From Polytrichum commune (lineage: Eukaryota; Streptophyta; Polytrichopsida; Polytrichales; Polytrichaceae): DNA of 64,000 nucleotides. A program made the position numbers and the translations under genes. Shown in pieces: positions 9,069 through 18,739 of the stretch (its first letter is position 1; every line of letters begins with the position of its first letter). The DNA lies in the NCBI GenBank assembly GCA_950295325.1, contig OX485809.1, positions 31,744,001 through 31,808,000 of the forward strand. The letters run 5' to 3'. The notes below the pieces were generated by a model. The model ran no database searches. It saw only the letters and a list, made by a program, of their open reading frames with translations, and was not told the DNA's origin.

Positions 9069-10097
9069 CGTTTTTGATCCGGATTTACGCCATCCGATCT
9101 TTTGAGAGGTCTCACCGCCTTCGGACGGAACAATCCGGAAAGTGGTACGGATCGCCCAGTTATCTCAGATTTAGTAGAGCCCCAGGCAGTTGTATACCGG
9201 ATCCGTCCGCCGGAAGGGGAGACTCGGATCAGATCACTAGTCATTACCTTCCGGAACCTTTCCGGGTGTAGTGGGAGGGAAACCTCATTTTCCCGGCTGG
9301 TCGGGAAACGTCTAGGTGGGATAGCCGCTGGGAGGATTGGGTGAAGTCCGGGAGGGATCCGGATTCATGCCATCCGAGCTTCTGAAGAGGTCCCACCGCC
9401 TTTAGACGGACCAATCCGGAAAATGGTACGGATCGCCTAGTTAGCCCGGATTCAGTAGAGCCAAAGGTAGTACTAGCCGGATGAGATCCGGAGAAGTACA
9501 GGAGTAAGTTAGGATTCCGGATGAGGGGATACAGATCCGGAGGAAGGGGGAAGGAGACACCATCAATCCGGATATCCGAGTAGCGTAGAGACAAGATATT
9601 CCGGAACGTGGTACGGATCACTCTTTCACTCTGTTGAGCTTACCCCCCTTCGTGGAATCCGGCACCCTCCTGTCGTTGTAGTCCTAGGAGGTAATCCGGA
9701 CTCCCTGTGTGACCTGCCAATCCGGACCTGATCAATCCGGCTTGGTTGTGAGGGAAGATCCGGACCCCCCTCTAGAGAAGGACGTCTTCACCGGAAAATA
9801 CCCATCATTAAGGGAGGATAGAACGTAGTACAAAGATATTTTAGGGAGGAAACAATTCGTCTGGGACTTAGGAGTCAAATCCGGAAGAGGAAGTTCCGGA
9901 TACAGGAGGATTTCAAAAAGGCCGGAAACTAGGATTTCCGGAAAATATAAAAGAAGAGGGGAAACAAACAGTTCCGGAAAGTCTCTACCTCCTACACTTC
10001 ACAGAATCCCTGGACGATACTAAGGTCACCCGGAAATATCCGGATTTGGCACAAAAACCCGCCAATCCGGAACTTTTGGTGTTTGTGGGTTCCCACA
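9069..10097 (+). mobile_element. Element X copy A2, 3' terminal region
   Basis: Directly after the A1 end a second X 3' region follows and ends in the same TCCCACA terminus (10091-10097). The last 130 bp of A1 and A2 are almost the same. The simplest reading is that A1 inserted into the 3' region of an older copy A2. The stretch contains roughly 280-bp imperfect subterminal repeats (units near 9078 and 9357) like those at 8225, 8512, 17206 and 17486. Confidence 0.75.
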
Positions 10098-10331
10098 ATA
10101 TTTAAGTGCTTACTTTCTATGCTATTCCAAGTTACTCAAGACATTGATGGTATTTCCATTATAATTGTATTTCAATCCCAATTAATTCATTCAACTTCCA
10201 TTCATTCTTCGCATCTTCCCTTCCATTCATGACGAGTTGTCATTTCATACGCAACTATTCTCATGTATGCCTCACATTTTTGTTCACTTCCATGCCTTTA
10301 TGTATAATAATAGTAGCATACCATTATACAT
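10098..10331 (+). other. Host flank right of X-A2
   Basis: AT-rich sequence without a convincing ORF between the X terminus and the HAD phosphatase ORF. It could be promoter or intron of that gene. Any upstream exons would be left of X and gypsy C, outside the window. Confidence 0.5.
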
Positions 10332-11252
10332 ATGGGATTTTTAGTCGTCATTACTGGTCCAATTTTGAAATGTGCATCCTTATATAGTCTCATAATCAAC
10401 AAGAAGTCTCCAAATACCGAATATAGTGTTACATGTCAGAAGCTCACAGTGGGTTCATGTCGGCAGGCGCCTGCTGCTACACCCAGTCGAAGGTTCATTG
10501 TGGTGTTCGATTTAAACGGCATATTTTGCCACTGTTCCCGACGTAACCCGGGTATGGTGACTGTGCCCACTTGGATAACTTACGATAAAGCACCGGACAA
10601 ACCTCCGGCCTTGGTAGGGCCCAAGGTTGTCCTACCTAGACTGGGATACAAGGTGTTTTGGTTGCGGATGTCCTCCATGTTCCATGTTTGCATATGGTCA
10701 TCCATGAAAAAATCCACTGTAGACCTTGTGGTGGAGTATCTATCTGCCGGGGGCCCAAAACCCGCATTAGTACTTGGCCAAGAGGATTGCACCTTGTTCA
10801 AGGACACGTGGAACAATGTCGTCATGAACCCTTTGAAGCCAGAAGCTCCTTTGTTTTTGAAAAGTTTACTCAACAAGTTTTGGTGGCTGCCTATATCCTT
10901 CGATTATGGAAGGATCACAGCTGCACCCTCCAACACCATTCTAGTAGACGATTGCCCTTACAAATCTGTTTGCAATCCGGACGAGTGTGGTATCTTTCCC
11001 AACCCATTCACATCCAATCGGGTGCAAGACGCAGACATGACAAAGGTCCTCCTTCCTTACTTTCAATCATTGTTCTACTCACCAATGTCCGACGCACACG
11101 ACTTTGTGGTCAGCCGTAGGTTTGGGCAACAACCTGTACGGCATAACGATGCAGTCAAGGTGGCAGTTTTGAAATCCAACGGGCTTGAAGAAACCGACTC
11201 GGAAATTGTAGAAAAGTTGCAAATCGATCGAATAGAAGTAGCAAAGAAATAA
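10332..11252 (+). CDS. FCP1/NLI-type HAD phosphatase domain protein
   Basis: A 306-codon open frame. From residue 53 it reads as an FCP1 homology (HAD) domain: motif I RRFIVVFDLNGIF, a WSSM-type motif near residue 122, and the acidic motif VDDCPYK followed by NP and IFP (about 207-223). The family dephosphorylates Ser/Thr residues, for example on the RNA polymerase II CTD. Here the second acidic residue of motif I is Asn (DLNG instead of DxDx), a variant I recall from plant members of unknown activity. The first ~45 residues look unlike the family, and an acceptor-like CGGCAG precedes the domain (about 10463-10468). The true protein may therefore begin on upstream exons, and the ATG at 10332 is uncertain. 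Start, splicing and expression are unproven. Confidence 0.65.
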   Translation: MGFLVVITGPILKCASLYSLIINKKSPNTEYSVTCQKLTVGSCRQAPAATPSRRFIVVFDLNGIFCHCSRRNPGMVTVPTWITYDKAPDKPPALVGPKVVLPRLGYKVFWLRMSSMFHVCIWSSMKKSTVDLVVEYLSAGGPKPALVLGQEDCTLFKDTWNNVVMNPLKPEAPLFLKSLLNKFWWLPISFDYGRITAAPSNTILVDDCPYKSVCNPDECGIFPNPFTSNRVQDADMTKVLLPYFQSLFYSPMSDAHDFVVSRRFGQQPVRHNDAVKVAVLKSNGLEETDSEIVEKLQIDRIEVAKK

Positions 11253-11880
11253 GTAGGATTGTATGTCTAGTAACATTGTATTTTATGGTATCTTCAGCTT
11301 CCTCCTGCTGGGTACACACCATCCAGTTCCACGCCATCAGCTTTTGCGTGCCCCACTTCGGGGCTCTCACGCGGTCCAATAGAGGCAAAACAAGTTTCAG
11401 AGTCGCACAACCCAATGGAGGTTTCACCAGTGAAAAACAACTTGCACCATGTGCAATGGACTGATGGATCAACTCTGGTAATTTATTATTGTGTCATTTA
11501 TTATTATTGTGTCATTTATTGTTTCGACAACGTTATTGTGTAAAGGTTATTGTAACATCAAACACACATTTCATTACCAATTCAGGGTCATTAGCATAAG
11601 TATACTTGAATCTGTATAAATCCAGACTCGCTTGAACGTGCATGTGTACGCAATTTTGGTTCAGTTGCTACCGCATATGCGAGTTATGAAATCATGATAA
11701 GTTGCAAACATATATATGTATGGGTGTATGGGTGTATATGTGTATATGTGTGTGTATATGTGTATGGATGTATATGTGTATATGTGTCTATGAGTGTATA
11801 TGTATGCATGAGTGTATATGTATGCACGAGTGTATGTAAATTAGTAAGCCAAATAAATGCGTGTCACTTTGTCACCGTGC
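11253..11880 (+). other. Non-coding stretch with TG/TA microsatellite
   Basis: Between two exon-like ORFs. At 11705-11840 there is an imperfect (TGTATA)/(TG) microsatellite. An ORF spanning it begins in the repeat and is not taken as coding there. Confidence 0.7.
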
Positions 11881-12356
11881 AGGGTGTTGATCTCAATATG
11901 GAACCCGCAGTGGAAGATTGTGCATCCCCTTGTGAAACATTGCCCGTCCTGCGCTCTATCTCTACACGCGACCACCAAATCTCCCTCATTGAATCAAGAG
12001 GCCCTAACTCAAGGGGTGTTCACATGTTACGTGCGGGATTGGCGAGCATTGGCAAAACTTATGACCCACAACCTATCACGACCACAGTGCCAACGATTCT
12101 TTTGAACGCGCAAGGTGCTGACTTCAATATGAAACCATTGGGACCACCTTCCACCCGCGAGCATCAAATAGAGCTTATTGAGTCAAGAAGTCCTAATTCA
12201 AGAGGCGTCAATCTATTGCATGCGGGGTTGGCTGACCTCGCGACACACACAGAGCACAATCCGCAAACGGTTAGCCTCCCCTTGGAAGGCCCAAAACACC
12301 ACAATCAATGTGATGGACAGATGATTTGTCTGTACCCTAAATATGCTAGAAGTTAA
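11881..12356 (+). CDS. Exon-like ORF with a duplicated ~50-residue unit
   Basis: The coding-like part starts after an acceptor-like CACCGTGCAG. Two units are visible: one with NMEP...STRDHQISLIESRGPNS and one with NMKP...STREHQIELIESRSPNS, each followed by RGV..L.AGLA. The diverged DNA with a conserved peptide suggests past selection. I do not recognise the family. It may be a terminal exon of the upstream phosphatase gene or of a separate gene with the 13200 ORF. Stop at 12354-12356. Confidence 0.45.
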
Positions 12357-13199
12357 ACAATCCCGTGACCAATTGTGCGGGCATTCATATGTGTACACAA
12401 TATTTAGTGCAACACTCAATATATAAAAGTGGCCAGACACTCCCAATACCCAACGCATTGTCTTATATCAAGTCGGTTCACATGTCAACCATGCTCTCAT
12501 TTTGCTTACCATATCCACTTGCTTGTTTGCACCCAATGTATGGTTCTTGCTTGTCCTTCGTAAATCCATCATCGAGCACTCCCCCATGTATGGGTGGAAC
12601 ATGTAGTGCATAAACGATACGGCGGAAGCTCCATGTGAATGTTTTCGTTCTGTCTTGCATAACTGCTTCATGGGAAGCTGCCCTTTCATGTAACCTATTT
12701 GTCCTGCCCAAACTCTTCTGTGACTGGACACAACGCGTAGGGCGCCTTTGTCTTGAATGCACACTCCCAGAGGAACAACCCATGTGTGCACCATGTAAAT
12801 CCGCCCTTAAGGTATAGACACCCTATAACCGATAACGATCCCATCACCGACAAGTAGAGTAGCTCATAAACGCGCATGGCTTTACTAGAAGTCGATATGA
12901 ATATATATAAAACGCGAGGACAATATGACTGTGGAGGGGAAGTTGTTTCCCATAGATATTGTCGGTCATGTGTGAAGCTATGTGTTGGTTATGGGCTCTG
13001 ACCGACTTTCGCACAAAGAAATTTTATACAATCAATTTTGAAAAAAGGGTCATTATTCATGAACCTTATTTTCCTACGCACAAAAAATAACTCCTCCTTG
13101 ATATTCCAAGATATGCTATGCTGAAATGCTTAAGTTTTCGGTTATAGGTATCTGTACCTCACATGTTGAAGCGTTATTCACACTTGTTCGTACTATTCA
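12357..13199 (+). other. Intergenic or intronic sequence
   Basis: About 840 bases with several short ORFs in conflicting frames and no family similarity that I can see. An acceptor-like GTGTCAG occurs at its right edge. Confidence 0.5.
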
Positions 13200-13874
13200 A
13201 TGCCGTGTCAGGATGCCCCTCCCAACCCGGCCAGTTCCCCCCCAGCTCCCCAGCCAACTGGGTTCGGGGAGGTCATTGCGAGAATGCAAACAGCTGAACT
13301 GGAACGCCCGTTAGGCCTCCCAATGGAAAGGAGGAGTATGGACGACGAGTTTAACAACTTAGCTTCAGATATTGATGTGTGCATGGAACGGTTCATGCAA
13401 CTACAATCATTTATGACCACTGCTTTAGATAGATATAAAGGATGCCGCTTGGTTGGAATGGATGCACACATGCTTGGGAGATTGGTGGTATACAGTGCCG
13501 ATATAGGGCTCACCATCCCACAAGTGGAGGCACTCCAACAACGTCTCCCAGAGTTGCACTTAATAGAGAACGATATGTGGGAAGCTACGCAAGCAATCGA
13601 GCCCCATTTAGATGACTTACTCCGCCGTGATTCAGAAGACATGTTGAACCATGTCTATGACATCACGGATGAGAACCTCCCAATCACACCATTGTTGGAA
13701 GCCTGTCATATTGCCGATCCACAGAATGATGAAGGAGACCCAGTGGAACCCACAATGGGGGAGCGTAACATTGATTACGAGTTTTACTACTTGGCATCGC
13801 AGATCCATGACGTAACGCGCGAGTTTATGGGACTACAAAGGACCATGACAACTGCTCTACAGAGATATACATGA
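13200..13874 (+). pseudogene. Unknown ORF with two homologous units, second unit broken by element X
   Basis: A 224-codon ORF. Residues 42-79 (MERRSMDDEF...MTTALDRY) and 187-224 (MGERNIDYEF...MTTALQRY) are homologous. After unit 1 comes a second block with IGLTIPQVEALQQRLPEL. The equivalent block for unit 2 is found only beyond the X insertion at 18034-18249. A TGA also follows MTTALQRYT (13872-13874), before the insertion point. The gene was therefore split by X and the second unit also carries a stop. The family is not recognised; the helix-rich, acidic units could mediate protein contacts. Confidence 0.55.
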
Positions 13875-14339
13875 GACAAAGACTCTTTTGCTCGGCGATC
13901 GCATACACCATGTGGGAGTCCAAATTCGACGGAAAGACGGAAAGACGGAAATACGGATTCCATTTCCGTATTTTACCTTGCTTATCTGAAGATAATAGGG
14001 TCTCTTAGGACAAAATTAATTGTACCAGGAAATAGAGTATTCTAACCCCGCCTCGTGCGATAAAACGACTCTAAATAAGTACTAAGACCGGTCCGTCAAA
14101 TAGGATGGGCGGACCATGTAATCATGGTCCAAACCATTGGTCCGGACCAAGTAACGGACGCGCCAAGATTACCCAACGGCCCGGAAGTGGCGGTTATAAC
14201 GGGCCTTATGACGGTTGGGGGAAAAAAAAGCCGTTGGTAAAAATGTTAGTAAAACCGTTGGTGAGAACCGCCGGAAAACGGTTGGTAACCGTTTTCCGTT
14301 AAACCAAACGGTAACAGGGGAAGGAAGAGGGAGGAAGGA

Positions 14340-14347
14340 TATTTAAG
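14340..14347 (+). promoter_or_regulatory. TATA box of element X
   Basis: TATTTAAG followed after about 30 bases by pyrimidine-rich CCTTCTCCCTCCCAC, a plausible start region. It lies about 230 bases upstream of the ORF start. Confidence 0.55.
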
Positions 14348-14435
14348 GGTCCCTTCCTTCTCCCTCCCACTTTTTTCTGAAAAAGGCAACCTGTTGAGAG
14401 AACGAGTGGTGAGGTGTTAATTCTTTCGAGCCGCC

Positions 14436-14501
14436 AGCAGTGGGATTGCTGGGACTCTGCACTTTTCAATCACCGGCAGTGGGCTTGCCGGGACTCTGTG
14501 G
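14436..14501 (+). repeat. Imperfect direct repeat in X leader
   Basis: Two ~30-base copies of CAGTGGG.TTGC.GGGACTCTG, spaced about 35 bases apart, in the untranslated leader between TATA box and ORF. Function unknown. Confidence 0.6.
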
Positions 14502-14576
14502 CAATTAGACGGAAGGGAAGGGATCCGGGAGAGAGGGAGTTTCCGTGGTCGAGCCGGAAACTGAGGGAAGAGGAAA

Positions 14577-16649
14577 ATGCCGGAAGCACGGGAAGAGGAT
14601 CAGAGGGAACCTATCCCGGTTCCGCTCAAAGCCCTCATCCCTGCAATTCCGAGGGAGGATAGGGAGCTACAGGAGCTCGCGGAGGATCTCCGGGTTATGG
14701 GCTGCGCGGGGTTGCTAGCCAAACCCTGGAACCTCCGAGCCGAAGATACTCTCCGAGAGTTTAAGTTTGAGAGAGGAAATCAGTGGCTAGGGACAAAGAG
14801 GAGAGATCCGGAACACTGGACTCCGGATATTTGGAACAGGGTCTACGGGTTTCCTCGGGGGATTACAGAAGGATGGGCCGGCCGCCGCGACGGCTTGTTC
14901 GCCGGAAAATTTAGAGGGGACGCGGATCCGAAGGACGGCTTCCACCCCGGGAACTGCCGGAACCTGAGAGAGAGGAGGGTGTTGGAATTCCTCCTGCCTA
15001 TCCTTAACCCGGACAAGCCGAAGCGGATTAGCCTTACCATGGCTAACACGCTGTTCGGTGCCATGTCCGGAGTCCGGCCTGTGAACTGGGGGCTGATTAT
15101 CCAGGAGATAGTGGGGCGGGCCCTCCCCCATATTGGCCGGAAACCCTCCTTCCTCTCCCCCTTCATTTTGCATCTCTACCAGCATTTCGACTGCATCACG
15201 GCCGAGGAGGAGGACCTGCTCACAATAGCGGCGAACGAGGTCACCTACAAGTTGCTTCCGGAAGCCGGAGACGTCGAGACGGAGACCTCCAGCGACCCTA
15301 TTCTTCCGGAAGCACCTCCCTCATCACCCGGAAGCCCGCCGCCAACCGTCTCGAGGCCACTCTCTCCTCCTCCCCCTCACCAACATCCGGAAGCCGGACC
15401 CAGCCGGGAGACCCCATGGCGGAATGTGGATTTATCCGCTTGGGACTTTCCGGAGAATCGGTTCAAACGGTTCCAGGAGGGGATGGAGGACCTCAAGACC
15501 CAGTATTACCGACTGGAGCACATCGTCAGGGGGGCGAACCATGCTCTGGACGACTGCGGACCCGGAAACATTCTCCGGGAATTGGCAAAGAGGGCGGACC
15601 GGAAGGAGCTGGAGCAGGCCAAGACGGAGAACGCCCACCTCACCGCACAGGTAGCGGCCATGACTCAGGAGCTGAGTCAGAAGAGCGAGGAGATCCGGAA
15701 GTACCATGCGGAGCAGGCAGTGCTCTTCAGCCGGATCCGGGAACTGGTGGGTCATCCGGCGGAGATCGTTAACAAGGCACATCTCTACGACCGGATGATG
15801 GAGTCCAGAGATCCCGCTTCCGCCAGGCAGACCCTCCCCATCCTCGTGAAGTATTCACGGACGATGAAGGATCTCCTGGCGGAAATCCAGAGGGTGGTCC
15901 CGCCAAGCGGAACACCGCGGAGGGTGCTCTATCCGGGTCCGCCAAGGTCACCAACCGGAACCCTCTACGAGGTGGTTGGTGAAGTAGCCCTGGTTCAGAA
16001 TCCGCCGTCCTCTGCAGGACCCAGCCAGCAGGGAGGCGGCTCTCGGCTGGGTAGTTCTGGAGGGGCTTCGGAAAGGGTCCGTTCTCCCCAGGTGAGGCGG
16101 AAGAGCACCGGGTCGGTCCGATCCGGAAGGGGCCAGTCCCCTGTTCCACGGAACTCGGATAGGTCCCGGACTCCGGATAGGGCTAGGACGCCGATCCGGC
16201 ACCAGACTTCCGATCGGGAGGCAACTCTGAGTAGGGGCAAGGCCCCTATGACCCACGCCTCGCCATCGTCTCCACGGGACTGCCAAATGGTGAGTCCCTT
16301 TCCTCCGCCACCCTCAAGGGCGGCCTCCAACAGGGATCCGCGGACGGCTTCGATCTCGGGCGGATGGAATCCGGAGCAGGGCACCGGAAGCGATCCTTCT
16401 CTAGTCCGAAGCATCCGGATGGGGACAGCTTCCGGAACCCCAGGGACAGTCTCCGGAACACCAGGGACCGCTACCCCACGGACCGAGAGGGCAGCGGATT
16501 CGGAGGACGAGGTTGCTCCGTCTCCGAACATGAGGAGGATGCTCACGCGGCTGCAGAAGGCATCGCCGGCAGGGGGCTCATCCGCCGTCAGCGGGTTAGG
16601 GAGTCACTCAAAGGAGAGATCGGCTCCGAAGAAGCACCGGTCTTCTTAG
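14577..16649 (+). CDS. Element X 690-residue protein, unknown (possibly Gag-like)
   Basis: An intact ORF beginning AAAATGC. Residues 1-225 form a probably folded domain with Trp-rich motifs (W-N-R-V-Y-G-F-P) and a stretch PHIGRKPSFLSPFILHLYQHF followed by acidic residues. In my memory this resembles the putative plant transposon or mobile-domain proteins of plant retroelements, but I cannot confirm it. Residues ~230-285 are Pro/Ser-rich. Residues ~300-410 carry heptad-like Leu/Ala/Glu spacing typical of a coiled coil. The last ~230 residues are Arg/Ser/Pro-rich (RSGRGQSPVPRNSDRSRTPD), suited to nucleic-acid binding. Folded head, coiled coil and basic tail would fit a Gag-type assembly protein (inference). 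A second copy of the tail at 7238-7680 keeps the frame open. Confidence 0.7.
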   Translation: MPEAREEDQREPIPVPLKALIPAIPREDRELQELAEDLRVMGCAGLLAKPWNLRAEDTLREFKFERGNQWLGTKRRDPEHWTPDIWNRVYGFPRGITEGWAGRRDGLFAGKFRGDADPKDGFHPGNCRNLRERRVLEFLLPILNPDKPKRISLTMANTLFGAMSGVRPVNWGLIIQEIVGRALPHIGRKPSFLSPFILHLYQHFDCITAEEEDLLTIAANEVTYKLLPEAGDVETETSSDPILPEAPPSSPGSPPPTVSRPLSPPPPHQHPEAGPSRETPWRNVDLSAWDFPENRFKRFQEGMEDLKTQYYRLEHIVRGANHALDDCGPGNILRELAKRADRKELEQAKTENAHLTAQVAAMTQELSQKSEEIRKYHAEQAVLFSRIRELVGHPAEIVNKAHLYDRMMESRDPASARQTLPILVKYSRTMKDLLAEIQRVVPPSGTPRRVLYPGPPRSPTGTLYEVVGEVALVQNPPSSAGPSQQGGGSRLGSSGGASERVRSPQVRRKSTGSVRSGRGQSPVPRNSDRSRTPDRARTPIRHQTSDREATLSRGKAPMTHASPSSPRDCQMVSPFPPPPSRAASNRDPRTASISGGWNPEQGTGSDPSLVRSIRMGTASGTPGTVSGTPGTATPRTERAADSEDEVAPSPNMRRMLTRLQKASPAGGSSAVSGLGSHSKERSAPKKHRSS

Positions 16650-16811
16650 TTAGGAGAGTAGCTAGATTAGTTAGGCAGAATAGAGGTAGGCAGGTAGGAC
16701 TTAGGAGTTTTTGAAGACGAGTAATAAAATTTTCTCTTGGTAGTGTCAGCGGAAAACCCGGATCTGGATCCGGGAAATCCGGGAGACCGGGTGTAGTTAG
16801 GGTTTTCTTAA

Positions 16812-16834
16812 GCGGCGGCCGCTTGGGCCGCCGC
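16812..16834 (+). other. GC hairpin in X 3' region (copy B)
   Basis: Same 9-bp stem and GCTTG loop as 7843-7865, about 160 bases after the ORF stop. A poly(A)-type AATAAA follows at 16932-16937. Confidence 0.6.
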
Positions 16835-16939
16835 CCTCAGTTTAGGGATTTTTGAGCCTCTACTTAAGGCTGAATAAGGAGCTTGAGAAGGGTTCCTTTT
16901 CAACTGTTGTATTGCGATTACTCCTATCCTGAATAAATG

Positions 16940-18033
16940 TCTTTGCTTCTCACTCCTTGACTTCTCTTGATTGATGTTTGTGTGAGTGATCCGGAGGTTG
17001 TTAGTGAAAGAAAGAAAGAAAGCATGAGGGATAGGAGTTCCGGATAGGACATGAGAGAGGAGACCCGGATCAGATCCGGTTATCGCCTTGTAGATCCTCT
17101 CTGAGTGTAGTGGGAGGGAAACCTCACTAATCCGGTGGGTTGGGTAACGTCTAGGTGGGATAGCCGCTGGGAAGATTGGGTGAGATCCGGAAGGGATCCG
17201 GACTTACGCCAATCTGATCTTCTGAAGAGGTCCCACCGTCCTTAGACGGACCTATCCGGATTGGTGGTACGGATCGCCTAGTTAGCTCAGATTGAGTAGA
17301 ATCCAAGGTAGAGGTAGCCGGACAGATCCGTCGGACGGAGAAGGAGAGGTCCGGATCAGTAAGGATTCCGGATTGGAGGCCACCTCCGGGGTGCAGTAGG
17401 AAGAGATCCTCATTGTTCCGGGTGTCTGGGTAACATCCCGGTGAGACAGCTGTGGGGGAGATTAGGCCAAGGTCCAGAAAGGATCCGGACTTAACTGATC
17501 TTCCGAAGAGGTATCATCACTGGTGGACGGGGCAATCCGGAAAGTGGTACGGGTCACCCACTCTTCCCGTCGAGCCAGATCTCCGGTCGGAATCCGGACT
17601 CCTCTGGTCACTATAGTCCCAAGAAACAACCCGGATCTCTCTGTGTGACCTGCCAAGACGGATCTGATCAATCCGGATTGATTGTGAGAGAGTTTCCGGA
17701 TTGCAACCTTATCAAGGACATCTTCACCGGAAGAAACCACCTATTCTAGAGGGTAGACGTAGAGGGGTGGGTAAGTATTATAATGAGGACCTAGAAATAT
17801 CATCCGGAAAGGCACACTCCGGAAAAAGGCTAAGAGTGTCCACAAAGACCAAGAGTCCGGAAACTATGGTTTCCGGAAATTTGGCTAAGAAAGAGGAAAT
17901 AAGCAGGTACGGAGAGTTCTAGACCTCCTACACTTCACAGAATCCCTGGACGATACTAGGGTCATCCGGACAAAACCGAATTAGGCACTTAAACATGCCA
18001 ATCCGGAACTTTTGGTGTTCGCGTGTTCCCACA
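16940..18033 (+). repeat. X 3' subterminal repeat region
   Basis: Non-coding, saturated with ATCCGGA / TCCGGA words on both strands. It contains ~280-bp imperfect units (ACTTACGCCAATCTGATCTTC near 17206 and a diverged copy near 17486). Dense short words near a terminus are typical of transposase-binding subterminal repeats in DNA transposons such as CACTA elements (established knowledge). Whether that applies here is inference. Confidence 0.65.
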
Positions 18034-18249
18034 CACCGCCTTTGTATGTTGGTGTTAGCGGCAGAACACATTGGCTTTGACTCTCAGCAAAAAACCTATC
18101 TTGGGAGCAAAATACCGGACTTGGCTTACATGGAAAAAGTTACATGGGAGCAATCTCGGGAAATCAAACCTCACTTGCCAAACATCTTTGAGTCCATGGC
18201 CAAACAGGACTCCACAATTTGCGAAAGCCAAGGCACAAATGTAGAGTAA
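18034..18249 (+). pseudogene. Continuation of the host ORF split by X
   Basis: Open to a TAA/TAG at 18247-18249. The block containing LVLAAEHIGFDSQQKTY and IPDLAYMEKVTWEQSREIKP aligns with residues ~90-140 of the 13200 ORF (LVVYSADIGLTIPQVEAL, LPELHLIENDMWEATQAIEP). This proves that the sequence on both sides of X belongs to one repeated-domain gene. Confidence 0.6.
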
Positions 18250-18436
18250 TTTAAGTTATGGCATGTTACAGGCATTTATAGCACAATATTCAATCGAGTG
18301 GACGCCTCCTAGCATAGAATTGGTGTTTCAATGAAGAGGATTGTGGGTGCAAACCTCCTGTTGTGTGACAGTCTATGCAAAAGCCCATTGGAAGCAAAGA
18401 GTATTTGTCTCGCATGGGCAGGTCCATCCAAAGTGT

Positions 18437-18495
18437 CCACGAGTTCCCAATGAGTTCCCAATGAGTTCCCATTGAGTTCCCCATGAGTTCCCCAC
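18437..18495 (+). repeat. Short tandem repeat GAGTTCCCAAT
   Basis: About five copies of an 11-13 base unit (GAGTTCCCAAT, then GAGTTCCCCAT). Surrounding sequence (18250-18740) has no recognisable gene. Confidence 0.8.
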
Positions 18496-18739
18496 ATACA
18501 TCCCAGAAGTCCCAAAATCATCCTAAAGTCCCATAATGTTTAATATCGCGTTTAGTGCAATAAATCTCAAGTATGTGTTTTGCTCAATTCATGTTATCAA
18601 GCTCACCATTCGAGAAAATAACCGTCTCATCAACAAACATCTAGGACATGGTTTGAGAACCATCGGGTAACTTGAGGTTGTCCACCAAGTAGCGAACATC
18701 TTGGAGCATATGAGCTCAAAACATCAACAATAAGGAGGA

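Larger units (their letters stand above)
13911..18033 (+). mobile_element. Element X, full-length copy B
   Basis: A 4.1-kb unit with inverted ends TGTGGGA...TCCCACA. It lies in a host ORF whose two halves are homologous to an uninterrupted tandem unit nearby. ACACC occurs at 13905-13909 and 18033-18037, so a 5-bp target duplication is possible, but one extra base at the left makes the exact edge ambiguous. No long terminal repeats are visible: the 5' end has ACCGTTGGT-type words (about 14160-14310), the 3' 1.1 kb has dozens of TCCGGA words and ~280-bp imperfect repeats. It contains a TATA box, one 690-codon ORF and a poly(A)-type signal. No transposase, RT or integrase was recognised. It could be a non-autonomous DNA transposon or a gag-only retroelement. 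Confidence 0.75.

Noticed and set aside
11694-11880. N-terminal part of the ORF over the TG/TA microsatellite
   Set aside because: Val/Tyr/Cys repeats reflect the microsatellite; coding-like sequence starts after the acceptor-like CAG at about 11880.
14787-15185. Minus-strand ORFs opposite the element X ORF
   Set aside because: Overlap a longer open plus-strand frame that is supported by a second copy; no features of their own.
13911-18033. Element X as a normal LTR retrotransposon
   Set aside because: The first ~480 bases are not repeated at the 3' end and no primer-binding site or pol was found; kept as unclassified.
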